Origin: Mercurialis annua
Lineage: Eukaryota > Streptophyta > Magnoliopsida > Malpighiales > Euphorbiaceae
Assembly (NCBI RefSeq): GCF_937616625.2
Contig: NC_065575.1
Location: forward strand, 31,433,001 to 31,497,000
Length of the DNA: 64,000 nt
Direction: 5' to 3'
Shown: positions 12,041 through 23,005 of the stretch, in pieces
Numbering within the stretch: position 1 is the first letter of the stretch
How the letters are laid out: each line of letters begins with the position of its first letter
Program-made: the position numbers and the translations under genes
The notes under the pieces: generated by a model
Told to the model about the DNA's origin: nothing
Database searches by the model: none
What the model saw: the letters and a program-made list of their open reading frames with translations, nothing else

Positions 12041-15006
12041 TTAGCGCACTCGTGGAGATTGGCGATGGGATGGGCGTGGGGATGCAGTAGGCGTTAGATT
12101 AAGAGGAGAATGTTGTGGTCTCATCGGGGAACTACGGACAGGTATCTGAATTGGGTGATGCTCTGAGTAGGATAATCTGCCTGCCGTTTTGGGGGAATCA
12201 ATTTGCTCCAGCGTTGCCAACACCTCTGCCATCCGAGGCCTAACTTTAGCTTCGGAACTAAGACATTGTAAGGCAAGATTGGCAGCCATATGTGCTCCTT
12301 TCTGAGGATATTGCCCCCCTAATTTGGTGTCCATTATTCTAAATAATTTTCTTTTGTCGCCCAGGTAGGGTTTTGCCCAGTCCACCAGATTCTGTTCCAC
12401 ACCGACCTTGGTTTTATCAACAGCACGTCTCCCTGACAGTAGTTCAAGCAACACAACTCCAAAGCTGTATACATCGCTTTTTGCTGTCAGCCGACCTATT
12501 CACCAAATACAAGAGTTGTAACAATATCAGCTCCACAAGTGAACTGGAAAAGGGTGAATCACATCAGAATCTTGATCCTGATTGTTTGAACATTCCATTT
12601 AAATAAGAGCTAAATTTTTGTACATGTGTCCGTGCACAGCGAATATATGCAAAGCAGTAGTCCTCAACAAGAACGGGTGTGGGCCTAGCCTGAATGGTTA
12701 AGGCATCTCTAAATGCATCAAGAGGTTGTGAGTTCGAACCACGCCTCGGTAACTAACAACTAACAAATGAGACTCGAAAGAGTCGATTACCATCTTTGAC
12801 AAAAAAAAACATACATAGACAAAGAGCTTTCTTATCTGATGGCCAAGCATATACTTTGTTTCTTGTATATAATGTACAGTGTTTTTGCAATGACCAAACA
12901 CTCAATCCTTTTGTCTACTTACCAATCCTCATCAGATGAATTACTTCACATTATAATAGAAATACTTATATTAGCAAGAAAATCGGTCATTAGATATTAC
13001 CAAGAGAACGGGCAACCCCCAGATAACTGAGATAAGCACCCGTTTGCATATCATAATCTACGACTGACTACATGAGTTTTTTAAGAATAATGAAATTAAA
13101 TCATATTCCTATCACGAAACAAATAATGTGGAGCAGCAGCATTATAAAAGACATTTATAAAACAATTATATCACGTAGGTTTCAGAAAGAAAGAGTAAAA
13201 GATAGAATTGTATAAGAAAAACAGTTGACTGACCTGTAGCAACGTATTCAGGTGCTGCATAGCCATGAGTACCCATGACTTGAGTAGATACATGAGTTCT
13301 ATCTCCGGTGGGACCTGCCTTGGCCAAACCAAAATCAGACAGTTTGGAATTGAATTCCTGCATCCCAATACATTGTTAAAACCAGAAATTATTTAAATTA
13401 TAACCCGAAAACTATTTTTATCATTTATCAAAAAGAAAAAAAGTCGGCCCTTTCTTCAGCATACCGCATCCAGAAGAATATTAGAAGCCTTAAAATCACG
13501 GTATATGACTTGGGATTTTGCATCATGAAGGAAAGAGAGTCCTCTGGCAGCACCTATGGCCACTTTTATTCTCACTGCCCATGATAGCGGCTGAGGTCCT
13601 CCTAAAACAAAGGGGAAAATAATTATTCAACATTTACCAAGTGTTCTAGGATGTATGCACAAGGAGTTTCAAGTTTTTCAAGATGCGTTATGTGCATGCC
13701 TATTTATTCCAATATGACACGACTCCAAACTGTATGTTTTAATTGTTTTGATCGTCTAGACGTGAATGTTTGTCACAGAAACAATGAAGTGTCTAGCATG
13801 TCTTAGAGTATTAAGACAAATAAAAGGATTATAAATATTAACCGAACTTAATATTTATTCACTCTGAGGTCTTTCAGGAACTCCAAGAGTCCAAAATTAT
13901 ACGATTTAACATCAATGGTTTTAAAATTATCAAGGTAATTAAATTTATACAACAATATGCTTCATTCAACACTTTTGACCCCCTAACTTGAATATTGAAC
14001 TTGTAACCCTTTGGTTCTAAGGGTCAATATCCTCAAACATTCAAAATAATAACCAATCGAGAAGTGACCAAATGGAAAACTTAGGAATGCAGATTACTGG
14101 TATTCAAGTAAGGATGCTCCTAGAAACTATGAAAGCTAGAGTTGCTAACATAAGAAGTTAACCAAAGGCAATGGTCGGCTGCTTCTACAATCTAAATTAC
14201 ATTGGATAACTCAACTTACTTCTAAACAGATGATTCTCTAAGCTGCCTTTCGGCATGAACTCATAGACCAATAGCCGGTTCTCACCCTCCAAGCAATACC
14301 CGATGAGTTTGACCAAATTCCGATGATGAAGTTGGCCAAGATAATGAACTTCTGTCTGAAAAGCAGGCAGCTGTGAGTAAACAAGCAAAAATTATAAAGG
14401 CGCAACTTGGACAACGAAGAAACATACCAACCACTCCTTGTGGCCCTGGAAACCTTCAGGTTTGAGCTTCTTGACTGCGACAACCATCCCTGATCCGGGC
14501 CTTGCAGCCGCGAACGTGTGCTCATCGATCCAGCCTTTGAAAACATACCCGAAGCCCCCTTCGCCCAGCAAACTGTCGGGGCGAAAGTTTCGGGTGGCAT
14601 TCCTGAGATCATTGAAAGAGAATGGCTTTAAATTAGGGGACGACAATATTTCACCTTCGGACCTTGGTGTAGGCAGACACTCAGAGCTGCCATAAGACGG
14701 GATAGATAGAGTGGAAGGCAGGCTAGTTCTGCTGGAAAGTCTTGAGGCTCCTGATGCAAATTAACACAGTACAATTAAAACAAACAAACCTTAATCAACG
14801 TCATAAAAATCAGTTGGATTTAAAGAGTATAAAAAAGAATCCAAATGAAATCAAAATTCCCACTTCTAAATAAGAAAAAAAACTAAAATTAAAGAACAAA
14901 GTAAAGTAAAAGCATAAAAAAGGAAAAAAAAAAGATTACCAGAAGGAGTATGTGAGCTGTGAGTTATATCTACTTTAGAAGCTGAAGAATCTAAACAGTT
15001 TCCCAT
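12041..15006 (-). CDS. PBL2/PBL3: Receptor-like cytoplasmic kinase, RLCK-VII, PBL2/PBL3 (APK2A/APK2B) type, complete, 413 aa
   Basis: This is a plasma-membrane-anchored serine/threonine kinase of the family that relays signals from surface receptors. The six exons are 15006-14940, 14750-14428, 14355-14220, 13601-13465, 13357-13234 and 12495-12041 (1242 bases, 413 codons plus stop). The start [10 protein letters not shown] has the Gly2/Cys4 pattern for N-myristoylation and palmitoylation. The kinase carries the glycine loop GEGGFG at 85-90, the ATP lysine K116 ([11 protein letters not shown]), and [12 protein letters not shown] with catalytic D211. It also has D229 of DFG and an activation segment [16 protein letters not shown], so it should be active. 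The tail [10 protein letters not shown] matches the APK2 ending closely. RLCK-VII kinases read IYRDFK where other kinases have HRD. Intron 5 carries a SINE. Neighbouring UTR and IQD genes support the PBL2/PBL3 assignment. Overlapping frames in 12041-15006 are not separate genes. Confidence 0.96.
12680..12810 (+). mobile_element. tRNA-derived SINE in intron 5 of the PBL gene
   Basis: The head has an A-box-like TAGCCTGAATGGT (12686) and a B-box-like AGTTCGAACC (12731), spaced as in a tRNA-type polymerase III promoter. A tail of about 70 bases follows and ends in a run of A at 12801-12809. It does not fold as a proper tRNA. It is on the strand opposite the host gene. No clear flanking duplication was seen. 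Confidence 0.7.
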
Positions 15007-15337
15007 GTCTTTTTAACCAAAATACAAACAGTTTAACTCTTAATATTGTCTGAAATCAGGAGTTGAAGTTGCCAAGTAAACGCCTTTAAGACAGAGTTTT
15101 TTTTTTCTTTTTTTTTGTTTTGGTGGAGTAGATGAGGCAAATTTAGAGAGAGAAGCTAAAAAGCTGCGAAGAAAAAGTGTGTTTATTTGTGGGAGTGGAG
15201 ACACGGTGAACGCGTGGTGGGGACTTTCTGGGTTGGTGGCTGGGCTTCTAAATGACTATCTCTTCTTCCTTTTCTCTTCTTGTTGTGTCTTTGCTTATGC
15301 TTTGATTTCGTCTTAACTTAGCTCACCTTTTTATTGG
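15007..15337 (-). promoter_or_regulatory. Upstream region of the PBL kinase gene
   Basis: This holds the 5' untranslated leader and proximal promoter of the kinase, with a T-rich tract at about 15090-15120. I can place no specific transcription start or factor site. A long-arm foldback element begins at about 15338. Confidence 0.4.
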
Positions 15338-16573
15338 ACAAAGGATTATTTTACCCCCTCAATTTTTTACAAAATATTGAAAAAGTTCATAACTAGAAAA
15401 TCGGATCAGTTGTATCTTGAATTCGGCAAAAACGGTTTAGAAACCCCCCCCCCCCCTCTATGCTGACGTGGCACCTTAACTGGAGAGTGAGTTTCTAATT
15501 AACTATAACTTATTCTAACTAATCATATTTAAATATTAATCAATTCCGGCGAGGAGGATCGAGGATCCTCCTTGCCGGAGAAGAGGAGCTTCTCACAAGA
15601 AGCGAGGAACAGATCTGCTCCTTGCCAAAACGAGGAGTAGAAATGAGGAGCTCGTCAAATGGACAGACCCAATGGATTTGTTGATCAACAAAATGATAAA
15701 CATGTCTGATGGGTTTGTTCATCAAGAAAATGATGAACAGACCTAGTGGGTCTGTTCATTTTTTTCCGAAGAAGATGAACAGGCCCACTAAGTCTATTCT
15801 GAGGGGGTTGATTTTTAGTTCTAAGGAGGTAAATTGTTTTTTCGTATATAAAGAGTATTTTTTTAAAAAAAAATTGATTTTATAAAATTATTGATATTTA
15901 TATAGATTAAATGAAAAAAATGATATTTTTATTTAGAAATTCAAAATTGGGAGTTAATTTGTTATATAAAATTTTAAATTAAAGAGATTAATTTTTTTAA
16001 AAAATTATTAGGTAAATTTAAGGATTAATGTCATAAAAATTCACCAACTTTACACATTTTCTCATTTTAATCACGTAGTTTAAATTTTCTCATTTTCATG
16101 CACGGACTACCTCTTTTTCTCAAATTCATGCACGACGATGAGGTGTCACGGCTCTATTAGTGTAATTCGCTGAGGTGGAGATCATTTTACACCAATGAAT
16201 GAGTGTCACCTCAGCACCGTGCATGAATTTGAGAAAAAATGGTAGTTCGTGCATGAAAATGAAAAAAATTAAAACTATGTGATTAAAATGAGAAAACGTA
16301 TAAAGTTCGTGATATTTTTTTACATTAACCCTTAATTTAATATGTTAAAAAAATTAGGACCGTTTTATACCTTTTGCCATCGAAAACCGCCTAGGAAAAG
16401 AAAAATCACCATCAAAATCGTAGAGTGTGTCTCACTCTCTAGAGTGAAAGTGGAGGGGGGAGGGGGGGTTTGTACCAATTTTACCAAGTTTAAAGTAAAA
16501 GTGATCTATTTTTCAATTTTGAATTTTTTTGATACTTTGTGCCAAATTAAGGGGGTAAATAATCCGTTGTTCC
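15338..16573. mobile_element. Large foldback element, about 1.2 kb, with a nested MITE
   Basis: The left end reads GGATTATTTTACCCCCTCAA and the right end, read on the other strand, GGATTATTTACCCCCTTAAT. Similarity continues inward for about 70 bases and reaches C-rich runs on both sides (15446-15457 and the complement near 16456). The interior includes GC-rich inverted pieces around 15540-15800 (repeated CAGACCC/GGGTCTGTTC blocks) and the complete foldback element 16022-16331. No coding frame was seen. No target duplication was resolved. Confidence 0.55.
16022..16331. mobile_element. 310-bp foldback MITE with 9-bp target duplication
   Basis: The left arm GGATTAATGTCATAAAAATT pairs with the right arm read backwards, GGGTTAATGTAAAAAAATAT. 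The two stay similar for about 125 bases (both contain TTTTCATGCACG and TCTCAAATTCATGCACG). Flanks are TAAATTTAA (16013-16021) and TTAATTTAA (16332-16340), a 9-base duplication with one mismatch. It is nested inside the 15.3-16.6 kb element and is non-coding. Confidence 0.82.
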
Positions 16574-17249
16574 CTTCCTATTCTGTCATACCATCATTTT
16601 TCCAATTTCTACTAAATCCTAAAATATCTAATAATTTAAAATGCTAACCTATCGTAAAGTCCCTATACTAATAGCTTTTATTTCATTTGATCTTTAAATA
16701 GCCTCTTAACTATTTTGTGTGTAAATTTATGGCTAATAAATATCAACGTTTCTCAACCTTTACCATAAGCTTTTCTAAACCCCCTGACCTTTCAAAAGCT
16801 TTCCTAAACCCCCTGATTTTTATGGCGGCTCCACCCACATCCCTCCTGACAAAAAAAAACGAAAATATTATGCCTATAACTAACATATGTGTACAAAATA
16901 AATAGTTAAAGGATCACTTAAATGTAAATAATTTGTCAAGCACCAAGTGAAATAAAAAATAATAGTACAACAACTTTAGGATGGGCTAGCCAATTAAAAG
17001 AGGAAATTTTTTAGAGGAAATTAGGTCCAGCACTGTGTAAGCCCAAAATAATCTCAATTATACCATCCGGCCATTCCACCTGCAAAAATACTGTACACTT
17101 TAAATTGTTCTCAGTTTTTTTCTTTAAATCTATATTTTTACTGTCAAAAAGTTGAGATATACGGTTTATTTCAAATCTAATAAATTCTCCTCTAATCTTT
17201 AGCTTCTTTAATCATGGGTTCATCTTTTATTATTTATTTTTTGAAATTC
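16574..17249. other. Intergenic DNA, no supported gene
   Basis: AT-rich. It has two short direct copies of TTTCTAAACCCCCTGA (about 16770-16820). Nothing else is recognisable before the ATG of the decayed gene at 17250. Confidence 0.4.
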
Positions 17250-17760
17250 ATGGCTGCTAAGATAGATTTTTGCTTTGAAGAATCTCTATTTCGTATCGAC
17301 GAGGAAGAAGACGACGACGAGGAAGACCATAAAATTAACTCATCGTCTCCTACTTTTCTCGCTGTCAAAGTTATTAGAGATTCTTTTACTGTTCATGGAG
17401 ACTCCTCTCTCTCATCTGCTTATGGTTTTAACCACCGCCCCGGCTGCCACCACCGTCTCTACTACAACTGCATATAGGGTAATTTTATTAAGTACCCAAA
17501 TCAAGTTTTGTTAATCTTTGATTGTTTTTATTTGAGTTTTGTTGCTAATGGTTTGTTTTTGTTTGTGTGGGTTACTGTAGGATTCAAAGCCACACGAGTA
17601 CACTTCAATGAAGAATTTGAATGAATCTAAGCAAGGCTTTTGGGGGCTCTTTTTTGAAAAACTAAATCTTTTCTGATGATGATGTTTATGTTTCTCAATA
17701 TTTGGATTCACCTGCTAGACCCACTTGCAATCCGGTTAAACGGTCAAAACTGAATCTAGC
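17250..17760 (+). pseudogene. Decayed two-exon gene copy, plant-conserved NESKxGFWG-type protein of unknown function
   Basis: Exon 1 (17250-17478) starts MAAKIDFCFEESLFRIDEEE and is acidic. To reach the donor it must change frame near 17430 to read TTAPAATTVSTTTAYR. Intron 17479-17580 ends in ACTGTAG. Exon 2 reads DSKPHEYTSMKNLNESKQGF then WG, and then frames break twice (about 17655 and 17672) before DDDVYVSQYLDSPARP can be read. Three frame breaks within 250 bases indicate a pseudogene or a heavily diverged copy. The NESKxGFWG block resembles a small family of uncharacterised plant proteins I recall only loosely, so no function is claimed. Possible further remnants lie at 17920-18010. Confidence 0.5.
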
Positions 17761-18689
17761 ATTATCATATTTGAGCATTCTGATTCAAAAATATGATATT
17801 TATTAAGTTTTAATCATACTTAAGTTGCTTGTTAATTGTGTGTGGTTTTAGTATTGTGTTTTGGATTTACATTTTGTTGAACCTTGCTGCATTTGCACAT
17901 TTTTTCTTGTCTTTTTCTAGTCGAATTCTTACGGATTTTCTTGGCCTAAAGATGTCAAAGTACTTAATTATGGGCTGCTTTGTGAATTAAGCTTTTGGCA
18001 TGAAGCTTCTCGACAAAAGGAATGAAACAAGATGAGGGATGATTTTTTAATTGTAATTTAATTGTATTTGTAGAAAAATGTAGCAATTTTTTATTTTCTT
18101 TTTCTTTTTTCATTTTGTACTTTTGATTAAACAAGTATATAATCATTCTATTAATTAGTTGAATTACATTTCTACCAGAATCAGATTATTTAGTTTCCTG
18201 TGAAAAGAATGGTATGGCAGTAGACATTTTGCAAGTATCTAGAAAATTTATATCTCTTGGTTCATGATGATTAGGTCATTCTTTCGTGGTAGCAACATTA
18301 AGTACCAAATCAAGAAGAAGAAAAAGAACAAGAGCATGAGCAGCATTATGTTTTAGTGTTAGTAGAAGTAGTAACCACCGGAAAGAGTAGATTCTGCAAT
18401 TTGTAAAATGTTCATTACAAACTGACATTTGTGTTATGTGACTCAATTCAATACAAATAATGAAGACTTATTTAAATTTTCTTTTTATTTCATATAATAT
18501 GTATGTCATATATCAGTTTCATTTACTATTCACCTAATCGAAGTCGACAATCAAAGTCTAATTATTTAGGACATAATGGTAGGTGTTTTCAATTCGGTTT
18601 TAAATTTGACTACTAAAGTATTTGACAAAATGACTTTCTGTTTATCATATCCTTACATTTTTATATTATTTTCTATTTATGAATTTTAG

Positions 18690-19690
18690 GAGTTTGATTT
18701 TTTTAGCAAAACAATAGTAAACAGTTAGTAAATAAACTTATCTTTTAGTAAACTAATAGTAAACTGCTAGCAAACGGTTAATAAATTAATAATACTTTAT
18801 ATTTATTAAATCAACTATACTTTTTATTTAATAAATTAACTATATTTTTTAGTAAAATGATAGTAAACGGTTAGTAAATAAACTTCTATTTTAGTAAAAT
18901 AATAGTAAATTGTTAGTAAACGATTAATAAATTAACTAAATGGTTAAAAACAATAAACTAATCGTAAATTTATTTTTTAAGTAAACTGTTAGTAAACCAT
19001 TAGAAAATTGGTAGTAAACTTTTTGTTAGTAAACCGTTAGTAAACGATTAGTAAACTGATGGTATTGTTTAATATCGATTTACTATTAGTAAACTGACAC
19101 TTATAAACTCATTTAATATCCGTTGACTACCGGTTTACTATTGGTTCACTATCAGTTTATTATTGTTTGACTATCGATTTACTATCAGTTGAATACCGAT
19201 TGATTACCGGTTTACTATTGGTTCACTATCAATCTATTATTGATTGACTACTGGTTTAGTACTATCCGTTGACTATTGGTTAACTATCGGTTTACCATTA
19301 GTTGACTATCAGTATACTAAAACAATAATTATTATTAGCTTACTATCAGTTCACTACTGATTTACTATCGGTATTTTAAAAAATTAATAGTCCATTTTTA
19401 ATCTAATATTAATAATATTACTATAAGTTTGTTTAGTGAAATAAAACTATTTGAAACTATTTGTATTTTTAGTATATTAAAACACCGATAGTAAATTCAC
19501 AGAAAATTTAATTTTTAATAAACTAATAGTAAATAGATTTTTAGTAAACCGATGTTAAACCAGTAATAAATCACTATCTACAATATAATAACATATCGAA
19601 CTCAAGTTTATTTAATGAACTGAAAGTAAACTATTAATGAACTAATAATGAATTGAAATTAAAAGAATTCTTGAAATACCTTTTAAATAA
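18690..19690. repeat. Degenerate TAGTAAACTG-type short-repeat array with orientation switches (copy 2)
   Basis: From 18700 to about 19060 the unit reads AGTAAACTGATAGTAAAC-like on the plus strand. From 19080 to about 19370 it reads as the complement (GTTTACTATCGGTTGACTAT). From 19480 to 19660 the plus orientation returns. Spacing is about 10-11 bases. The unit is the same as at 2580-3250. The array can fold back on itself and has no coding content. Confidence 0.75.
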
Positions 19691-19699
19691 CTAGTAAAC

Positions 19700-21017
19700 G
19701 GAAGAAGAGGTTTTAACATGATACATAAGCCAATGTTTAGCTGAATAAAAAAAATGAAAAACACTTAGTTCTCTACTTTTTTAATTAACAATTTGCCACA
19801 TGTGCCACCTGTGTTCAACCTTAACCATTGATTTCAACAGGAAAAAAGAGTAAAAAAAGTTTAACTGATGTATCCCATTCAACATTTCTAGACTATTCTA
19901 AAAGCATAAAGATATTTAGCAAAATGACAATCATGCTATCAAAGGACTACTAATATTTGGTTTCTTCTTAAACTTTCACAAACAAATCCACCATAGCAGC
20001 AAAAATGGATCAATTTTTTCTTATCTAAATAGTGCAGAATTTTGAATCGAGAAACCAGAAATGAAGTTGGAAATTTCTAACATGCAACGAAATTGGTCAA
20101 AACCGAGTCAATGACTGATTCCACCTTCGCACACACAATTGCTTTTCCTGATTCAAATCCATTTCTCTCTGAATTCTCGACACACCCGTTGGATTCGCTT
20201 CCACCATTAGTATTTTCAGCATCTTATGCTTATCCAGTCAATTCCACCGGCGCGGTGGACCGGAAACAAATTGGCGCCGGCCACGTTGTTGCAAAAAGAA
20301 TACTGGAAGAGCGTTTTGTGGCGGCAGTGGTGGAAAAGGGCCATCGTGAAACAGAGATGATGAAACTGTGATTCAATTTGGAAGAAGTCTGTTGTATTGA
20401 ACTGATTTTGCTAAAACCGTATTTATCAATTTAAAAAGTTTAATTATGAAAGAAAAGTTGGTCAACCTGTGTTGAATAAAAGGGGTCTGGTCAAACCGTG
20501 TTTTTGGGATTATTTATCAACCGTATGGGCAATTATGATTTTTTCTCAATTTTTTAGGATACCAATTTTTACAACATAATTACTATGCTATAAAATTTTT
20601 GGACCCCTTTTCATCTAAAATCTTTTTTATTTACCAATATGACCTTGTTTAGTTTTTTAATTTTAAAAATATTTTTTTTCACTTTTAAAGTTTGCTGTCT
20701 TTTTTTATTCATTTTTTAATGTTTTTGGTGGTGTTTTCTATAGTGTTTTTGATATGAAAAAGTCCGTTTCACGTACTGTTATGGTCTGAATTCATTTGAC
20801 AAAACAGAAAGGGAAATTGAAGACTTTGGTAGTCGATTTTGGAAGAAGGTGTTAATCTTTCCGGGAAAAAAAAGAAAGGGAGTGGAAGATGAAGAAAAAG
20901 ATGTGTGAACTGGTCAGAATGGTGTAAAATGTGGAAAAGGTAATGTTATTTTATAATGCTGCTCCTATCCACCAGCTTCACTGGTCCCCTATCAAATTAT
21001 TCTTATACCAAAGGGCA
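19700..21017. other. Intergenic DNA with short frames of unknown status
   Basis: A 92-codon frame at 20093-20371 is not recognisable and its start codon is not a plain ATG. The DNA around 20100-20350 is less AT-rich than its surroundings and could be a captured gene piece, but I cannot name it. Confidence 0.35.
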
Positions 21018-21025
21018 TTATGCTT

Positions 21026-21406
21026 AGGGATGGCAATGTGGGAGGGGATTCCCCGATCTCCATTGAAACCTGCCCCTAATGCGATGGGAAATACTCATCA
21101 ATTGTCGCCATGGGTACGGTGATGAGGGAGGGGACGGGAGGCGTAGTCCTCACTCCACGGGAATCTCCAATCCCGTTAACACGGGGATCTGATTTATTTT
21201 TATATAATTTTTATATATATTGTTTATAATTTATATATAATTTAATATAATTTTCATTAATATTATAAAAGATAATCATTTTCTTATAATGAAACAATTC
21301 CAAAAAATTATTAGAATATTTTTATTCAAATAATAGTTTCTTTCAAAGAAGCGGAAACGGGGTTGGAGATAGTTTTTCCTCCTCCACCCCGCCCCATTGT
21401 CACCCC
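21026..21406. mobile_element. Non-autonomous hAT element
   Basis: The left end reads AGGGATGGCAATG and the right end, on the other strand, GGGGTGACAATGGGGCGGGG. These are short hAT-type inverted ends. GC-rich subterminal stretches flank a TATATAA-rich core. Flanks TTATGCTT (21018-21025) and TTGTGCTT (21407-21414) form an 8-base duplication with one mismatch, the hAT size. There is no coding capacity. Confidence 0.75.
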
Positions 21407-22004
21407 TTGTGCTTAAATATTGACGTTTTACACCATTCTAATCAGGTTCACTTTGACAGGAAATCACAGCTTGAATCTAAAAGTTTGACATAAGAAAAAG
21501 AAAGCTAACATGAATTATTGTTTTACTTTAATTGTTAGAGTTAGTGTATGGAAATTTAACTACTGACAACTAACTACTAATATAATTTGATTTTCTCTCT
21601 GTCAAAAAAAAATGTATGTGTGTATTATATAGAAATGAAGAAGCAAAAAGATGCATAAGCAATATTCAAGAAATCGTGAGGTGTCTCCTGGAGTTCCCCT
21701 GAATGCTTCATTGGGGCTCATTCTCTTTTCTTGACCTATTCAAGTGTTTGGAGTGTCATCTCACAACTTATATATCCAACCTTTTGTGTTCTTTTCTATT
21801 TGATGATGCCTCTAAATAAGCTTGTGATTTTTCAAAAATCTTTTGAAATTCCAAATTATTATTTTTATAACCAATATTATGTAAAAAGAGTATTTTACTA
21901 TATTTATTTTAAAGTTTTTTGTTTCAACGTTCAAATTTTCAGGTTATGCGCAATCCTAACTCATAACCTTTTCAAAAATCATATATGCTAATGTATATTG
22001 GATC

Positions 22005-22275
22005 AATTGTTTTTAAAGTCATCAAACTATAGTTTTTTAATAAAATGATTATAAATTATAGTTTTTTTATAATATGATTACCGTACTATAAAAAATTATA
22101 AAATGATTACAGAACATTTAGTTTTTTACAAAAGAATTACCATCTTGAAGATGTGCAATAAAATAACTTTTCTATAAGAAAAAAGTAGTTCGATAATCAC
22201 TTTTTAATTTTTTACTATTTGATAACTGTTTTATAAAAAAATTATAGTTTGGTAAACTCAAAAATTATCTACATG
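22005..22275. mobile_element. Possible AT-rich foldback MITE
   Basis: The phrase ATCAAACTATAGTTTTTTAA and close relatives recur with alternating orientation. The left edge (TTTTTAAAGTCATCAAACTATA) is loosely mirrored by the right edge read backwards (TTTTTGAGTTTACCAAACTATA). The ends and any duplication are not sharp. Confidence 0.4.
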
Positions 22276-22566
22276 CATATATCTTTATTACCTTTACACG
22301 TATCCTCCTTACTTGGCATGCATGGTTAGAAGTAGCAAGGTAACGACCGCATGTTGTTCAAGCGTACCACTTTACACACCAGAATGTAATAGTAGTCTTT
22401 TCGCTTAATAGTAACACGTGTAGCGTTAGTGCTGACTCTAATTGTATCAATACAATGAACTGTTGCCACATCATTCATGCAACAAATTAATGAAGCGTTT
22501 ACCATACTAAAATATTTAATGATAAAAAAATTTAAGCAATAATTGAAAATTCTCTATCACAAAGGT

Positions 22567-22715
22567 TCATAGGTTTCTTGTACAAATGACATGGCACAAC
22601 CAATTAAATGAGATAAACAATCAACAATGAATCGACGAACACAATCCGCTAATCCATTTTGATTGTTTATCTCATTTAATGGTCGTGCCATGTCATTTTT
22701 ACAAGAAACCTATGA
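22567..22715. repeat. Near-perfect 56-bp inverted repeat (hairpin)
   Basis: The left arm 22567-22623 starts TCATAGGTTTCTTGTACAAA and the right arm is 22660-22715. The arms differ at only a few positions and the loop is 36 bases. Sequence just before it (22448-22566) matches the small MITE at 35703-35848, so this is probably a rearranged relative of that element. Confidence 0.75.
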
Positions 22716-23005
22716 GCACTTGATACTTCAAAATATCAACACATTAATTATACATTCATCACATTGGATATTATGATATCCAAACATCAATGCAAACTAG
22801 CTTTCAGCTTTTAAGCAACTACAGTGATAAACACAGGTTAATTAGAAATTTTAACTGGATAATTTCTTGTATCTGCATATCGCATGTAATATGAAGCAGA
22901 AAACTAAAGCCAAAAGAAAGTTAGACAGCATACCAAAATACTCTAAAAATTACATGAACCTGCAACCTATACCGTAACATTCTGTACGTAGCATTCTTCA
23001 CTAAA

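Noticed and set aside
12680..12750. Possible tRNA gene
   Set aside because: A and B boxes are present but the stems do not pair as a cloverleaf and the end is a SINE tail; the same applies to 27264 and 50908.
18690..19690. CRISPR-like array
   Set aside because: Units are 10-11 bases, degenerate, lack unique spacers of constant length, and lie in plant nuclear DNA.
20093..20371. 92-residue frame as a gene
   Set aside because: No recognisable motif, no plain ATG at its start, and surrounding repeats; support is too weak.
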